From contig JACJYA010000036.1 of the NCBI GenBank assembly GCA_020636315.1, positions 1 to 6,244 on the forward strand: 6,244 bases of DNA. Direction: 5' to 3'. The DNA is from Lewinellaceae bacterium. GTDB lineage: Bacteria > Bacteroidota > Bacteroidia > Chitinophagales > Saprospiraceae. The translations under genes and the position numbers were made by a program. Position 1 is the first letter of the stretch, and the number at the start of each line of letters is the position of its first letter. Below are positions 1 to 5,107 of this stretch, piece by piece. Under the pieces are notes generated by a model. The model did no database searches. It was not told the DNA's origin and saw nothing but the letters and a program-made list of their open reading frames with translations.

Positions 1-58
1 TGTTATACGCATTGCAGCCGGCTACTTTTTTCTTTAAGGTAGTGAATTTTACGGATCA

Positions 59-81
59 CCGCCGCTCCGGTTCCGCCCCCT
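59..81. repeat. Left arm of palindrome split by the IS
   Basis: CCGCCGCTCCGG at 59-70 pairs with CCGGGGCGGCGG at 1617-1628 (11 of 12 positions, and the odd one is a T opposite a G). CCCCCT at 76-81 pairs with AGGGGG at 1605-1610. With the element removed, the two arms enclose a loop containing the nine target bases AACCCCTAA. C-run/G-run hairpins of this type are, from memory, common between genes in Bacteroidota. There is no T-run after it, so it is not a classical terminator. Nothing else is seen in 1-58, which holds no plausible gene. Confidence 0.7.
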
Positions 82-90
82 AACCCCTAA
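82..90. repeat. Left copy of IS target-site duplication
   Basis: AACCCCTAA lies directly outside the left inverted end of the insertion sequence, and the identical nine bases follow the right end at 1596-1604. Nine bases is the duplication length known for the IS50/Tn5 and IS10 groups. The repeat could be read as 11 bp (TAACCCCTAAA) if the outermost A/T pair of the terminal repeat is assigned to the duplication instead. Confidence 0.9.
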
Positions 91-113
91 ACTACTCTAT
101 GCACACAACTTTT
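91..113. repeat. Left terminal inverted repeat of the IS
   Basis: The 23 bases beginning ACTACTCTATG and ending CAACTTTT are the exact reverse complement of 1573-1595. Homology stops on the inner side (cctcac here against acaaag at the other end) and on the outer side, so 23 bp is the full length. This is the end beyond the 3' end of the transposase gene. Confidence 0.95.
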
Positions 114-115
114 CC

Positions 116-1561
116 TCACTCAGTTTGTTTGGGCGGGCCTTGGTTTGGCAATCCGGCGAATTGCTGAGCCAGCCTCCACCCCTCGAAGAGTTGTTGGAAC
201 TTTATTAGCCCCCGGAGCATGGTAATAGGGCCGGGGGGAGATTCTGACGGGTAGCCCTTCCAGCCTCCTAACCTTCCCATGGCCCAACTAGCCCAAGCTA
301 GGCTGCTTTCGGGGTGAGGGTTCTGCTGCAAGGAAGTTTTCCCATTGAGCTTCGTCAAAATCAAGGCCTTCATAAATATTAATTCTTCTTCACTGAAAAT
401 AATCGTTGCCGGCTGTTGGCTTTCATTGTCCCGATCTGCAATCAGCTGCATGATCTGAAGGGCAGTTTGCAAGGCCATGACGCATAACTTCTTTAGCGCA
501 ATTCCACTTTCTAACTGGCTGCGCTGTATTTGCAGGCCTTCTGTTTTAAGAATCCTGAAAAGCTGTTCGATATTCCAACGCCAAGCATACCACTGTACGA
601 TTTGCAAAGCCTGTTCGACATTATCTACCGGGTGGGTAGTCAATAAACGCCAATGAATAGGTTCTTCACCTTCTGGCACGCTGCAAGCCAATTCTCGAAC
701 TTCTATAGCATGAAGCTCCACATGATCAGGTAATTGCTTGTTACCCTTCTGCGGCCGTTGAAGCTTCACCTTTAAAAAGCGTACTTCTAATTTAGCCGTC
801 CGGTTGCGGCGCTTCTTGTTAGCCTTAATTTCTAAAGTAATACAAGCAGCAGCCGGCTCAGCACTTATCGCTTCAAACAGTTTATCCGAACGCCCATACA
901 ACTTGCGGTCCGCTTTTGAACGGATTAACAGGTGAGTCTTTTGGTCAGGCAGCAAGGCAAATTCTTCATAGATGTCTGCTTCCCGGTCGGCTATAATAGT
1001 AACCTGCTTGGCTTTGGCTAACTGCTCCTTGGCAGCTATTGCTCTTTCTGGCCAACGATAAGATTCTTTTTCCTCAATGGGTAAGCTGACGTAGTTGCGT
1101 TCATACTTATCTTCCTTTCCAAACTTGCGGTTCCATATATATATGTCTGCCAATGCCAATGGAAACCCTGTGCTAGCATTCAAAACCAAACTGGGGTGGA
1201 GCATAAAGCCGCACATTGTCTCCCTGGTCAGTGGGCCGAGGTGAGGGTCCGACAAACGGTACTTGCCCGAATTATGTGTCAGCTCTATTTCCGACGTATC
1301 TTGAATGCATAGTACGTCTTGGCCCTGGACCGCATCCACGCTTGGGGTTATCCCTATTTGTATCAAGTTTTCCAAGCTTACCTTTGGGTTATTAAAAAAT
1401 CGGCAAGCGCCTACATATTCTGCTCGGGTTTCACAAAATTGGTTTAGAACGGCACTCTGTGACTCGAACATGGCACAGGAGATCAGAGCCCCCTTTTTAC
1501 CAAGCGAGCCTCCGGTAGCGGGTTGGTCATAATGATATTCTTTTGAAGCGGAAGTTAACAT
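116..1561 (-). CDS. IS4-family DDE transposase (Tn5-like)
   Basis: This 481-aa transposase cuts the element out at its ends and joins it to new target DNA. Residues 40-70 (RFFNNPKVS) resemble the N-terminal DNA-binding part of Tn5 transposase (RF..N..VS). The catalytic triad is visible: D88 in QDTSE, D192 in ADREADIY (very like the Tn5 DREADI motif) and E332. The IS4 YREK signature is exact: Y325-x2-R328-x3-E332-x6-K339. W304 in HWRLLTT fits the conserved Trp of the insertion domain, and the C-terminal GGW...EGWRLAQ region (433-467) matches the Tn5-like dimerisation end. Length is usual for the group and there is no frameshift, so the enzyme is probably active. ATG at 1561 is the only start that keeps the N-terminal domain, and it lies just inside the right inverted repeat. 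No good Bacteroidota -7 element is seen on the minus strand before it, so expression may be weak or depend on flanking sequence. Confidence 0.96.
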   Translation of the reverse strand: MLTSASKEYHYDQPATGGSLGKKGALISCAMFESQSAVLNQFCETRAEYVGACRFFNNPKVSLENLIQIGITPSVDAVQGQDVLCIQDTSEIELTHNSGKYRLSDPHLGPLTRETMCGFMLHPSLVLNASTGFPLALADIYIWNRKFGKEDKYERNYVSLPIEEKESYRWPERAIAAKEQLAKAKQVTIIADREADIYEEFALLPDQKTHLLIRSKADRKLYGRSDKLFEAISAEPAAACITLEIKANKKRRNRTAKLEVRFLKVKLQRPQKGNKQLPDHVELHAIEVRELACSVPEGEEPIHWRLLTTHPVDNVEQALQIVQWYAWRWNIEQLFRILKTEGLQIQRSQLESGIALKKLCVMALQTALQIMQLIADRDNESQQPATIIFSEEELIFMKALILTKLNGKTSLQQNPHPESSLAWASWAMGRLGGWKGYPSESPPGPITMLRGLIKFQQLFEGWRLAQQFAGLPNQGPPKQTE

Positions 1562-1571
1562 TTTATCTTTG
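1542..1571 (+). promoter_or_regulatory. Outward-facing promoter candidate at IS right end
   Basis: TATCTTTG at 1564-1571 fits the Bacteroidota -7 consensus TAnnTTTG exactly. TTTG at 1542-1545 fits the -33 box, with an 18-bp gap close to the usual spacing. Transcription would begin near 1577 and leave the element to the right, running antisense into the 3' end of the Lrp-type gene. The call rests only on consensus matching. Confidence 0.45.
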
Positions 1572-1572
1572 T

Positions 1573-1595
1573 AAAAGTTGTGTGCATAGAGTAGT
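1573..1595. repeat. Right terminal inverted repeat of the IS
   Basis: This is the exact reverse complement of 91-113, running AAAAGTTG to AGAGTAGT. It lies upstream of the transposase start, so it is the promoter-proximal end. Confidence 0.95.
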
Positions 1596-1604
1596 AACCC
1601 CTAA
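1596..1604. repeat. Right copy of IS target-site duplication
   Basis: AACCCCTAA, identical to 82-90, follows the right inverted repeat directly. Confidence 0.9.
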
Positions 1605-1628
1605 AGGGGGAATTGGCCGGGGCGGCGG
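1605..1628. repeat. Right arm of palindrome split by the IS
   Basis: AGGGGG (1605-1610) and CCGGGGCGGCGG (1617-1628) are the partners of the arm at 59-81. The arm lies about 40 bp past the stop of the minus-strand Lrp-type gene, so the undivided hairpin may have marked the end of that transcript. Confidence 0.7.
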
Positions 1629-1640
1629 CACTCCGTCAGG

Positions 1641-1670
1641 AACGAATCCCGAATCAACGAATCCCGAATC
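1641..1670. repeat. 15-bp tandem direct repeat, two copies
   Basis: AACGAATCCCGAATC occurs twice without a gap (1641-1655 and 1656-1670). The second copy reaches into the stop codon of the minus-strand Lrp-type gene (1669-1671). It is probably a simple slippage duplication in the 3' flank. Confidence 0.85.
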
Positions 1671-2133
1671 ACCCCACCGGCACCCCAACCCCCCACTTCA
1701 CCTGGGTCATCACGAAGGAGCTCTGTACGTTGCCGATGTTATCGAGCGCCGCCAGCTTGTTGACGATGAAATCCTGATACGCTTTCATATCGGTGGAGAC
1801 CACTTTTAACAGGTAGTCGAACATACCGGCGATGTGGTAGCATTCTACTACTTCATTCAGATGGAGGACCTCATCCTCGAATTGCCGGAGGAAGGCCTGG
1901 GCGTGTTCCTTGAGCTGCACATTGCAATAAGCCACCAGTTGGAACCCCATCTTTTCTTTATCCAGCAGGGCGGCGTAACCACGAATGTAGCCGTTTTCTT
2001 CCAGCCGGCGGATCCTCTCGTAAACGGGAGTGGTGGTCATTCCAAGCCGGGCGGCGATCTCCTTGTTCGTGTATTTGGCATTCTCCTGGAGCAGGGTCAG
2101 AATACGCAGGTCGGTGGCATCGAGGGGCTTCAT
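1669..2133 (-). CDS. Lrp/AsnC-family transcriptional regulator
   Basis: This 154-aa DNA-binding regulator has the family's usual length and two-part build. A winged helix-turn-helix covers roughly residues 4-50 (LDATDLRILTLLQENAK, then KEIAARLGMTTTPVYERIRRLE). A ligand-sensing RAM domain covers about 65-145 and includes the characteristic G103-x-x-D106-Y pattern after an H-I pair. Such proteins form dimers to octamers and respond to amino acids. The ATG at 2133 places the first helix exactly where the family expects it. The gene is divergent from the PLP lyase at 2313 with 179 bp between starts. That is the arrangement known for Pseudomonas putida mdeR with methionine gamma-lyase, so control of the neighbouring lyase by a sulfur amino acid is a reasonable inference. 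The gene is intact, and the insertion sequence lies 74 bp past its stop. Confidence 0.95.
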   Translation of the reverse strand: MKPLDATDLRILTLLQENAKYTNKEIAARLGMTTTPVYERIRRLEENGYIRGYAALLDKEKMGFQLVAYCNVQLKEHAQAFLRQFEDEVLHLNEVVECYHIAGMFDYLLKVVSTDMKAYQDFIVNKLAALDNIGNVQSSFVMTQVKWGVGVPVG

Positions 2134-2161
2134 GGGCGAAAAATTTTCTGCAGTGAGGTTA

Positions 2162-2169
2162 CAAATGAA
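2162..2169 (-). promoter_or_regulatory. Weak -7 element candidate for the Lrp-type gene
   Basis: Read on the minus strand, this is TTCATTTG, one mismatch from the Bacteroidota TAnnTTTG element and about 28 bp before the regulator's start codon. No convincing -33 partner was found. Confidence 0.2.
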
Positions 2170-2222
2170 AGGTATTTGATTACATTTTCTTATTAAAGTG
2201 TAAAATTAAGTTTTATTTTCTT

Positions 2223-2239
2223 TGAATGATATTCATCAT
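2223..2239. promoter_or_regulatory. Overlapping palindromes, candidate operator
   Basis: TGAAT-GAT-ATTCA (2223-2235) is a perfect 5-bp inverted repeat with a 3-bp centre. ATGAT-attc-ATCAT (2226-2239) overlaps it. The site lies in the AT-rich centre of the divergent gap between regulator and lyase, where a shared Lrp-type operator would be expected. Its size and AT-rich core suit the family, whose sites are about 15 bp with loose dyad symmetry, but binding is inferred. Confidence 0.35.
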
Positions 2240-2261
2240 GGGAAAATAATCTACCGGGAGC

Positions 2262-2276
2262 TACCTTTGTAAGGTA
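2262..2276 (+). promoter_or_regulatory. -7 element inside a palindrome, lyase promoter candidate
   Basis: TACCTTTG (2262-2269) fits the Bacteroidota -7 consensus exactly and would start transcription near 2275, about 38 bases before the lyase ATG. The same bases form a perfect inverted repeat, TACCTT-TGT-AAGGTA (2262-2276), so a protein bound here would cover the promoter. No -33 TTTG is found at the normal distance; the nearest, at 2221-2224, is too far away. That would suit a promoter that needs an activator. Confidence 0.45.
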
Positions 2277-2312
2277 ATAACTGCACTTTCCCTAACCAAA
2301 TAAAGTGATAAA

Positions 2313-3596
2313 ATGCCCTACCAGAAATTTCAACCGGAGAGCCTGATGATGTCTTACGGCCACAAATCAGGCATGGCCAGGGGCGCCGTGAAAGCCCCGC
2401 TTTATCAAACTTCTACCTTCGCCTTCGAAACGGCAGAAGAGGGCAAGGATTACTTCGAATTGGCCTACGGCCTGCGCAAGCCGGTAAACGGAGAAGCCCC
2501 CGGCATGATCTACAGCCGCCTGGACAACCCCAACCTGGAGATCCTGGAGAAGCGGCTCAGCCTGTGGGACGAGGCCGAGGCCTGCGCCGTTTTTGCCAGT
2601 GGCATGGCAGCGATCTCCACCACAGTTTTCGAATTCCTGAAGCCGGGTGACGTATTGCTGTACAGCAGCCCGCTGTACGGGGGCACCGTTCATTTTATTA
2701 CCGAGGTGCTTACGCGCTATGGCATAGAGGTAGTTCCTTTCTATTACGATCAGCAACCGGAAGCGATCCTTCGGCAGCTCAAGGCCAGCAATCAGGCCCA
2801 CCGGCTGGCCATGGTCTATATCGAAACCCCGGCCAATCCAACCAATACGCTGATCGACATACAGTCCATGAGCAAAATGGCATCAGCGCTTTCTACTGAA
2901 GGCCGGCAGGTGCTTACCGTGGTTGACAATACCTACATGGGGCCTCTCTGGCAACATCCGCTCCAATTGGGCGCCGACCTGGTGCTCTACTCCGCCACCA
3001 AATACATCGGCGGCCATAGCGATGTGATCGCCGGCGCCGTTCTGGGAAATGAGCCCCTCATCAGCCGGATCAAAGTTCTGCGCACTTTCTTCGGAAGTAT
3101 GGCCAGCCCCTTTGACGCCTGGCTGCTCACCCGCAGCCTGGAAACCCTGAAGCTCCGCATGGAGAAGCAAACCCGCAACGCCCAGCGCGTCGCCCGCTTC
3201 CTTCAGCACCATCCTATGGTAGAGAACGTCCACTATCTGGGCCTGCTTACCGAGGCAGATGGCGAACAGTACCGGATCTATGAACGGCAGTGCAGCGCTC
3301 CCGGCGCTATGTTGGCCTTTGAAGTTAAGGGAGGGGAAAAAGAAGCTTTTGCCTTTCTCAATAATCTGAAGCTGGTAAAACTGGCCGTCAGCCTAGGTAG
3401 TACTGAATCGCTGGCGCAACATCCGGCAACCATGACCCATGCCGGCATTCCCGCAGAGATTCTGGCTGAAATGGGTATCTCCGAAAACCTGGTCCGCCTG
3501 TCGGTAGGGATAGAAAATGTGCGGGACCTGATCTCGGATATTGAGTTTGCGCTGGAAAAGGCGGCGGAGGTGCAGGAGGCGGAGATGGTGGGTTGA
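2313..3596 (+). CDS. PLP-dependent Cys/Met-metabolism lyase (gamma family)
   Basis: This 427-aa cytosolic enzyme is of the cystathionine gamma-synthase/gamma-lyase/methionine gamma-lyase fold. Such enzymes cleave or exchange groups on cysteine, homocysteine, methionine or cystathionine. K230 in YSATKY is the Schiff-base lysine, with S227 and T229 as phosphate ligands. D205 (VVDNTYMGP) contacts the pyridine nitrogen. Y67 and R69 (YSRLDNPN) reach the neighbouring subunit's PLP, Y122 stacks on the ring, S97-G98-M99 bind phosphate, and R395 (LVRLSVGIE) holds the substrate carboxylate. Three residues specific to true methionine gamma-lyases (Cys116, Lys240 and Asp241 in P. putida numbering) are here G124, R257 and T258 by my alignment, so the substrate is open. 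The protein is about 30 aa longer than usual, largely through a segment near 44-64. It is probably controlled by the divergent Lrp-type gene and ends in its own terminator. Confidence 0.93.
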   Translation: MPYQKFQPESLMMSYGHKSGMARGAVKAPLYQTSTFAFETAEEGKDYFELAYGLRKPVNGEAPGMIYSRLDNPNLEILEKRLSLWDEAEACAVFASGMAAISTTVFEFLKPGDVLLYSSPLYGGTVHFITEVLTRYGIEVVPFYYDQQPEAILRQLKASNQAHRLAMVYIETPANPTNTLIDIQSMSKMASALSTEGRQVLTVVDNTYMGPLWQHPLQLGADLVLYSATKYIGGHSDVIAGAVLGNEPLISRIKVLRTFFGSMASPFDAWLLTRSLETLKLRMEKQTRNAQRVARFLQHHPMVENVHYLGLLTEADGEQYRIYERQCSAPGAMLAFEVKGGEKEAFAFLNNLKLVKLAVSLGSTESLAQHPATMTHAGIPAEILAEMGISENLVRLSVGIENVRDLISDIEFALEKAAEVQEAEMVG

Positions 3597-3617
3597 CGAG
3601 TGGTGTTGGCTAGAGTG

Positions 3618-3653
3618 AAACCTTTGAGGTTTCGAAAACCTCAAAGGTTTTTT
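3618..3653 (+). terminator. Perfect 15-bp hairpin with T-run after the lyase gene
   Basis: AAACCTTTGAGGTTT (3618-3632), a CGA loop and AAACCTCAAAGGTTT (3636-3650) form a perfect stem running into six T's (3648-3653). This is a strong intrinsic terminator for plus-strand transcription, starting 21 bases after the lyase stop. Each stem half is itself an inverted repeat (AAACCT-ttg-AGGTTT and AAACCT-caa-AGGTTT), so alternative folds are possible. Confidence 0.92.
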
Positions 3654-3709
3654 AGCTCAACCAAAAATCGGTTTGTATCTTCCGGCGTGATCACAAACGA
3701 CAAATTGAT

Positions 3710-4258
3710 ATGACCCGCGACGAAGCGTACACCCTGCTTACCGAAATGACCGAAACGGAATCTCTTCTGCGCCATGCCCGCACGGTAGAACTCGTAATGC
3801 GGGCCCTGGCGCGCCACTTTGAGGAAGACGAAGAAAAATTTGCCGTCACCGGCCTGTTGCACGATGCCGATTATGAGAAGTATCCGGATCAGCACCCCGG
3901 CGTTATCGTTGCCCGCCTGAGGGAAAGGGGCGAAGAAGAAATAGCGCACGCCATTGCCGGCCATTACACCAAATGGAATGTGCCCCGCAATTCCCTGCTG
4001 GATAAATGTATTGTTGCTGCCGATGAGCTGACGGGATTTATATACGCCGCCGCCCTCATCCGGCCCACCCGCATTGAAGGGATGAACGCCAAATCCGTGC
4101 TCAAGAAACTGAAGACGAAATCTTTTGCCGCCAGTGTTGACCGGGAGGAGGTGCGCAAGGGAGCGGAACTTCTGGGCTGGGAGCTGAGGGAACTGATTGA
4201 CTTCATCATCCCGGTGCTGGAGGCGCATAAAGAGGAGCTGGAGTTGGGGGCGCCATAG
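3710..4258 (+). CDS. HD-superfamily hydrolase, COG2316-like
   Basis: This 182-aa protein is predicted to be a metal-dependent phosphohydrolase in the cytosol; its substrate is not known. The HD pattern is clear: H22 (LLRHA), H51-D52 (GLLHDADYEKYP) and a late D105 (AADELTGF), with further histidines H62, H80 and H85 available for a second metal. The blocks ARHF.ED, LLHDxDYEK, AxxGHY...VPR.SLLDK, AADELTGFI.AAALIRP and KSVLKKLKTKSFAA.VDREE match the COG2316 group as I remember it, and the length is typical. There is no signal peptide or membrane segment. The ATG at 3710 gives the expected N-terminus, with an A-rich leader rather than a strong Shine-Dalgarno site. The gene appears to stand alone: a terminator precedes it and about 300 bp of non-coding DNA follows. 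No promoter matching the consensus was found in the 113 bp before it. Confidence 0.93.
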   Translation: MTRDEAYTLLTEMTETESLLRHARTVELVMRALARHFEEDEEKFAVTGLLHDADYEKYPDQHPGVIVARLRERGEEEIAHAIAGHYTKWNVPRNSLLDKCIVAADELTGFIYAAALIRPTRIEGMNAKSVLKKLKTKSFAASVDREEVRKGAELLGWELRELIDFIIPVLEAHKEELELGAP

Positions 4259-4310
4259 ATAGAAAGGCGTAGTACTGTTTTTTATGAAATTGTCGATAAT
4301 CGGGCGCCAT

Positions 4311-4333
4311 CGGGTTGGCCAAGCCGCTTTTTT
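4311..4333 (+). terminator. Weak terminator candidate after the HD gene
   Basis: CGGGTT-GGCC-AAGCCG (4311-4326) can fold into a six-position stem with one G/G mismatch and a four-base loop. It is followed by CTTTTTT. It lies about 50 bases after the HD gene's stop. The stem is short and imperfect. Confidence 0.35.
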
Positions 4334-4348
4334 CCTTTCAAAAACCAA

Positions 4349-4410
4349 ATTAAGTGAAGATTAAGTGACGTTTAATCCGGATTTAGCCGCCTTTAATTGT
4401 GGATTTAGCC
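4349..4410. repeat. Cluster of short direct repeats upstream of the 4562 gene
   Basis: ATTAAGTGA occurs at 4349-4357 and 4360-4368, 11 bp apart, about one helical turn. TTTAATCCGGATTTAGCC (4371-4388) is then repeated with small changes as TTTAAT-TGT-GGATTTAGCC (4392-4410), about two turns apart. The first of these contains the perfect palindrome AATCCGGATT (4374-4383). Phased AT-rich repeats like these often bind a regulator. No protein can be named. The rest of the 4259-4561 stretch holds no gene I can support. Confidence 0.6.
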
Positions 4411-4442
4411 AACCTTAAGCGGAGAGGCTTTCCTTTGCATCA

Positions 4443-4525
4443 GGTTCTTGGCCAAGTCAGTTCAAACAAAAGAGAAAATTACACATTAACCCCTGGCGCC
4501 GGTTTCGGCATTCTTTCCAAGAACC
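4443..4525 (+). promoter_or_regulatory. Long-range inverted repeat in the leader of the 4562 gene
   Basis: GGTTCTTGG (4443-4451) is the exact reverse complement of CCAAGAACC (4517-4525). With one bulged base the pairing extends to CAGG/CCTG. The intervening 65 bases hold an A-rich tract and a GGCGCC that recurs at 4537-4542. CTTGGCCAAG (4447-4456), which overlaps the left arm, is a perfect 10-bp palindrome by itself, so the two folds exclude each other. It may form a folded 5' leader in the mRNA, but no known riboswitch class is recognised. Confidence 0.35.
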
Positions 4526-4561
4526 CTGACGAAAAAGGCGCCTGTATAAAACCAATCACTT

Positions 4562-5002
4562 ATGTTGACTGTAGAAAATGTCATCCCCAAGGCTTTGTTT
4601 GCCATCAGCGGAAACGTACACCTTCACGAAAGCGCATCCAGCAAAGACCTTCCCGCTGCTCCTCCCATCAACATCGTACAACGCGACCAGAACGTTTACG
4701 TCCACTTCGTGTGGCAGCAGAATGGCTGGCTGGGCAAGATGCTGTCTTCCAGCTGCCGCTGGGAAGCCCGCGTATATCTCGAGCAGATGGGCGCCGGTGA
4801 AGTGAACAACCCCGCACCTGTAAGCATTTCCTACAAGCGCGCCGCTTCCGCCGGCTACAGCGGTGTAATAACCCTGCCGGCATACTCCCTGCCTGAGGGC
4901 GCCTATAAGGTTGTCGCCACCCTGATGCTGCACGGCCCGCAGGGCCCGACCCCGATCTCGGCATTCGAAGAAGTCGGCCTGCTTCAGGTGTATGAAGACT
5001 AA
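4562..5002 (+). CDS. Unrecognised 146-aa protein, paralog of the next gene's C-terminus
   Basis: I do not recognise a named family. The protein has no signal peptide and no membrane segment, so it is probably cytosolic. Alternating hydrophobic stretches suggest mainly beta structure, perhaps a beta-sandwich: NVYVHFVWQQ (44-53), WEARVYLEQM (67-76), GVITLP (101-106), YKVVATLMLHG (115-125) and VGLLQVY (138-144). Residues about 67-146 align in order with 236-311 of the protein encoded at 5108, including the shared pattern L-x-x-G-x-Y-(K/R) and a closing GL(L/I)Q(V/L)(Y/F). Codon use looks normal for the host genes, and the frame is far more protein-like than the overlapping alternatives. The ATG at 4562 is the first in frame after the folded leader. 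A terminator follows at 5035, so this gene may be expressed more strongly than the next. Confidence 0.8.
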   Translation: MLTVENVIPKALFAISGNVHLHESASSKDLPAAPPINIVQRDQNVYVHFVWQQNGWLGKMLSSSCRWEARVYLEQMGAGEVNNPAPVSISYKRAASAGYSGVITLPAYSLPEGAYKVVATLMLHGPQGPTPISAFEEVGLLQVYED

Positions 5003-5034
5003 TGCATAGTCTTTCCTGACAGCATACAACAAGC

Positions 5035-5068
5035 AAAGGGGTTGCCGGGCGGTAGCCCCTTTCTTGTT
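5035..5068 (+). terminator. Terminator or attenuator between the two paralogous genes
   Basis: AAAGGGGTTGCC (5035-5046), loop GGGC, and GGTAGCCCCTTT (5051-5062) form a 12-bp stem with two G/T wobble pairs. TTTCTTGTT follows. The T-run is interrupted by C, so read-through into the gene at 5108 is likely. Confidence 0.8.
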
Positions 5069-5107
5069 CGCCACCAACCCATTACATTACTCCAAAAACC
5101 ATAAGTT

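Larger units (their letters stand above)
91..1595 (-). mobile_element. Complete IS4-family (IS50/Tn5-like) insertion sequence
   Basis: The element is 1505 bp long, bounded by perfect 23-bp inverted repeats at 91-113 and 1573-1595 and flanked by 9-bp direct repeats. It holds one transposase gene on the minus strand that fills nearly all of it. The stop codon lies 2 bp from the left inverted repeat and the start codon 11 bp from the right one. Known IS50 is about 1.5 kb, creates 9-bp duplications and has a 19-bp end beginning CTGACTCT. Here the ends begin ACTACTCT, so ACTCT falls at the same offset, and both ends continue with a CACA-containing segment. Perfect ends, an exact duplication and an unbroken gene suggest recent insertion. 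The element is visibly poorer in GC than the host genes to its right, in line with arrival by transfer. Confidence 0.95.

Noticed and set aside
1305..1532. 75-codon plus-strand frame within the transposase
   Set aside because: It is a shadow of the transposase reading frame with no own start context or domain.
2367..2801. 144-codon open frame on the minus strand inside the lyase gene
   Set aside because: It is fully antisense to a gene with all expected PLP-enzyme residues; the translation shows no recognisable domain and follows from GC-rich codon structure.
3641..4348. 235-codon open frame on the minus strand over the HD gene
   Set aside because: It is antisense to a clear HD hydrolase and begins inside a T/A-rich non-coding stretch; no family features are seen.
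4374..4410. CRISPR-like or replication-iteron interpretation of the short repeats
   Set aside because: There are only two imperfect copies of each unit, no spacers of constant length and no cas or rep gene nearby.
4399..4800. 133-codon plus-strand frame overlapping the leader and the first unknown gene
   Set aside because: It overlaps the 4562 frame, contains Arg/Ser/Pro-rich out-of-frame sequence, and its start lies in the repeat array.
4556..5077. 173-codon minus-strand frame over the first unknown gene
   Set aside because: It is antisense and runs through the terminator hairpin. The plus-strand frame is favoured by its similarity to the next gene's product.
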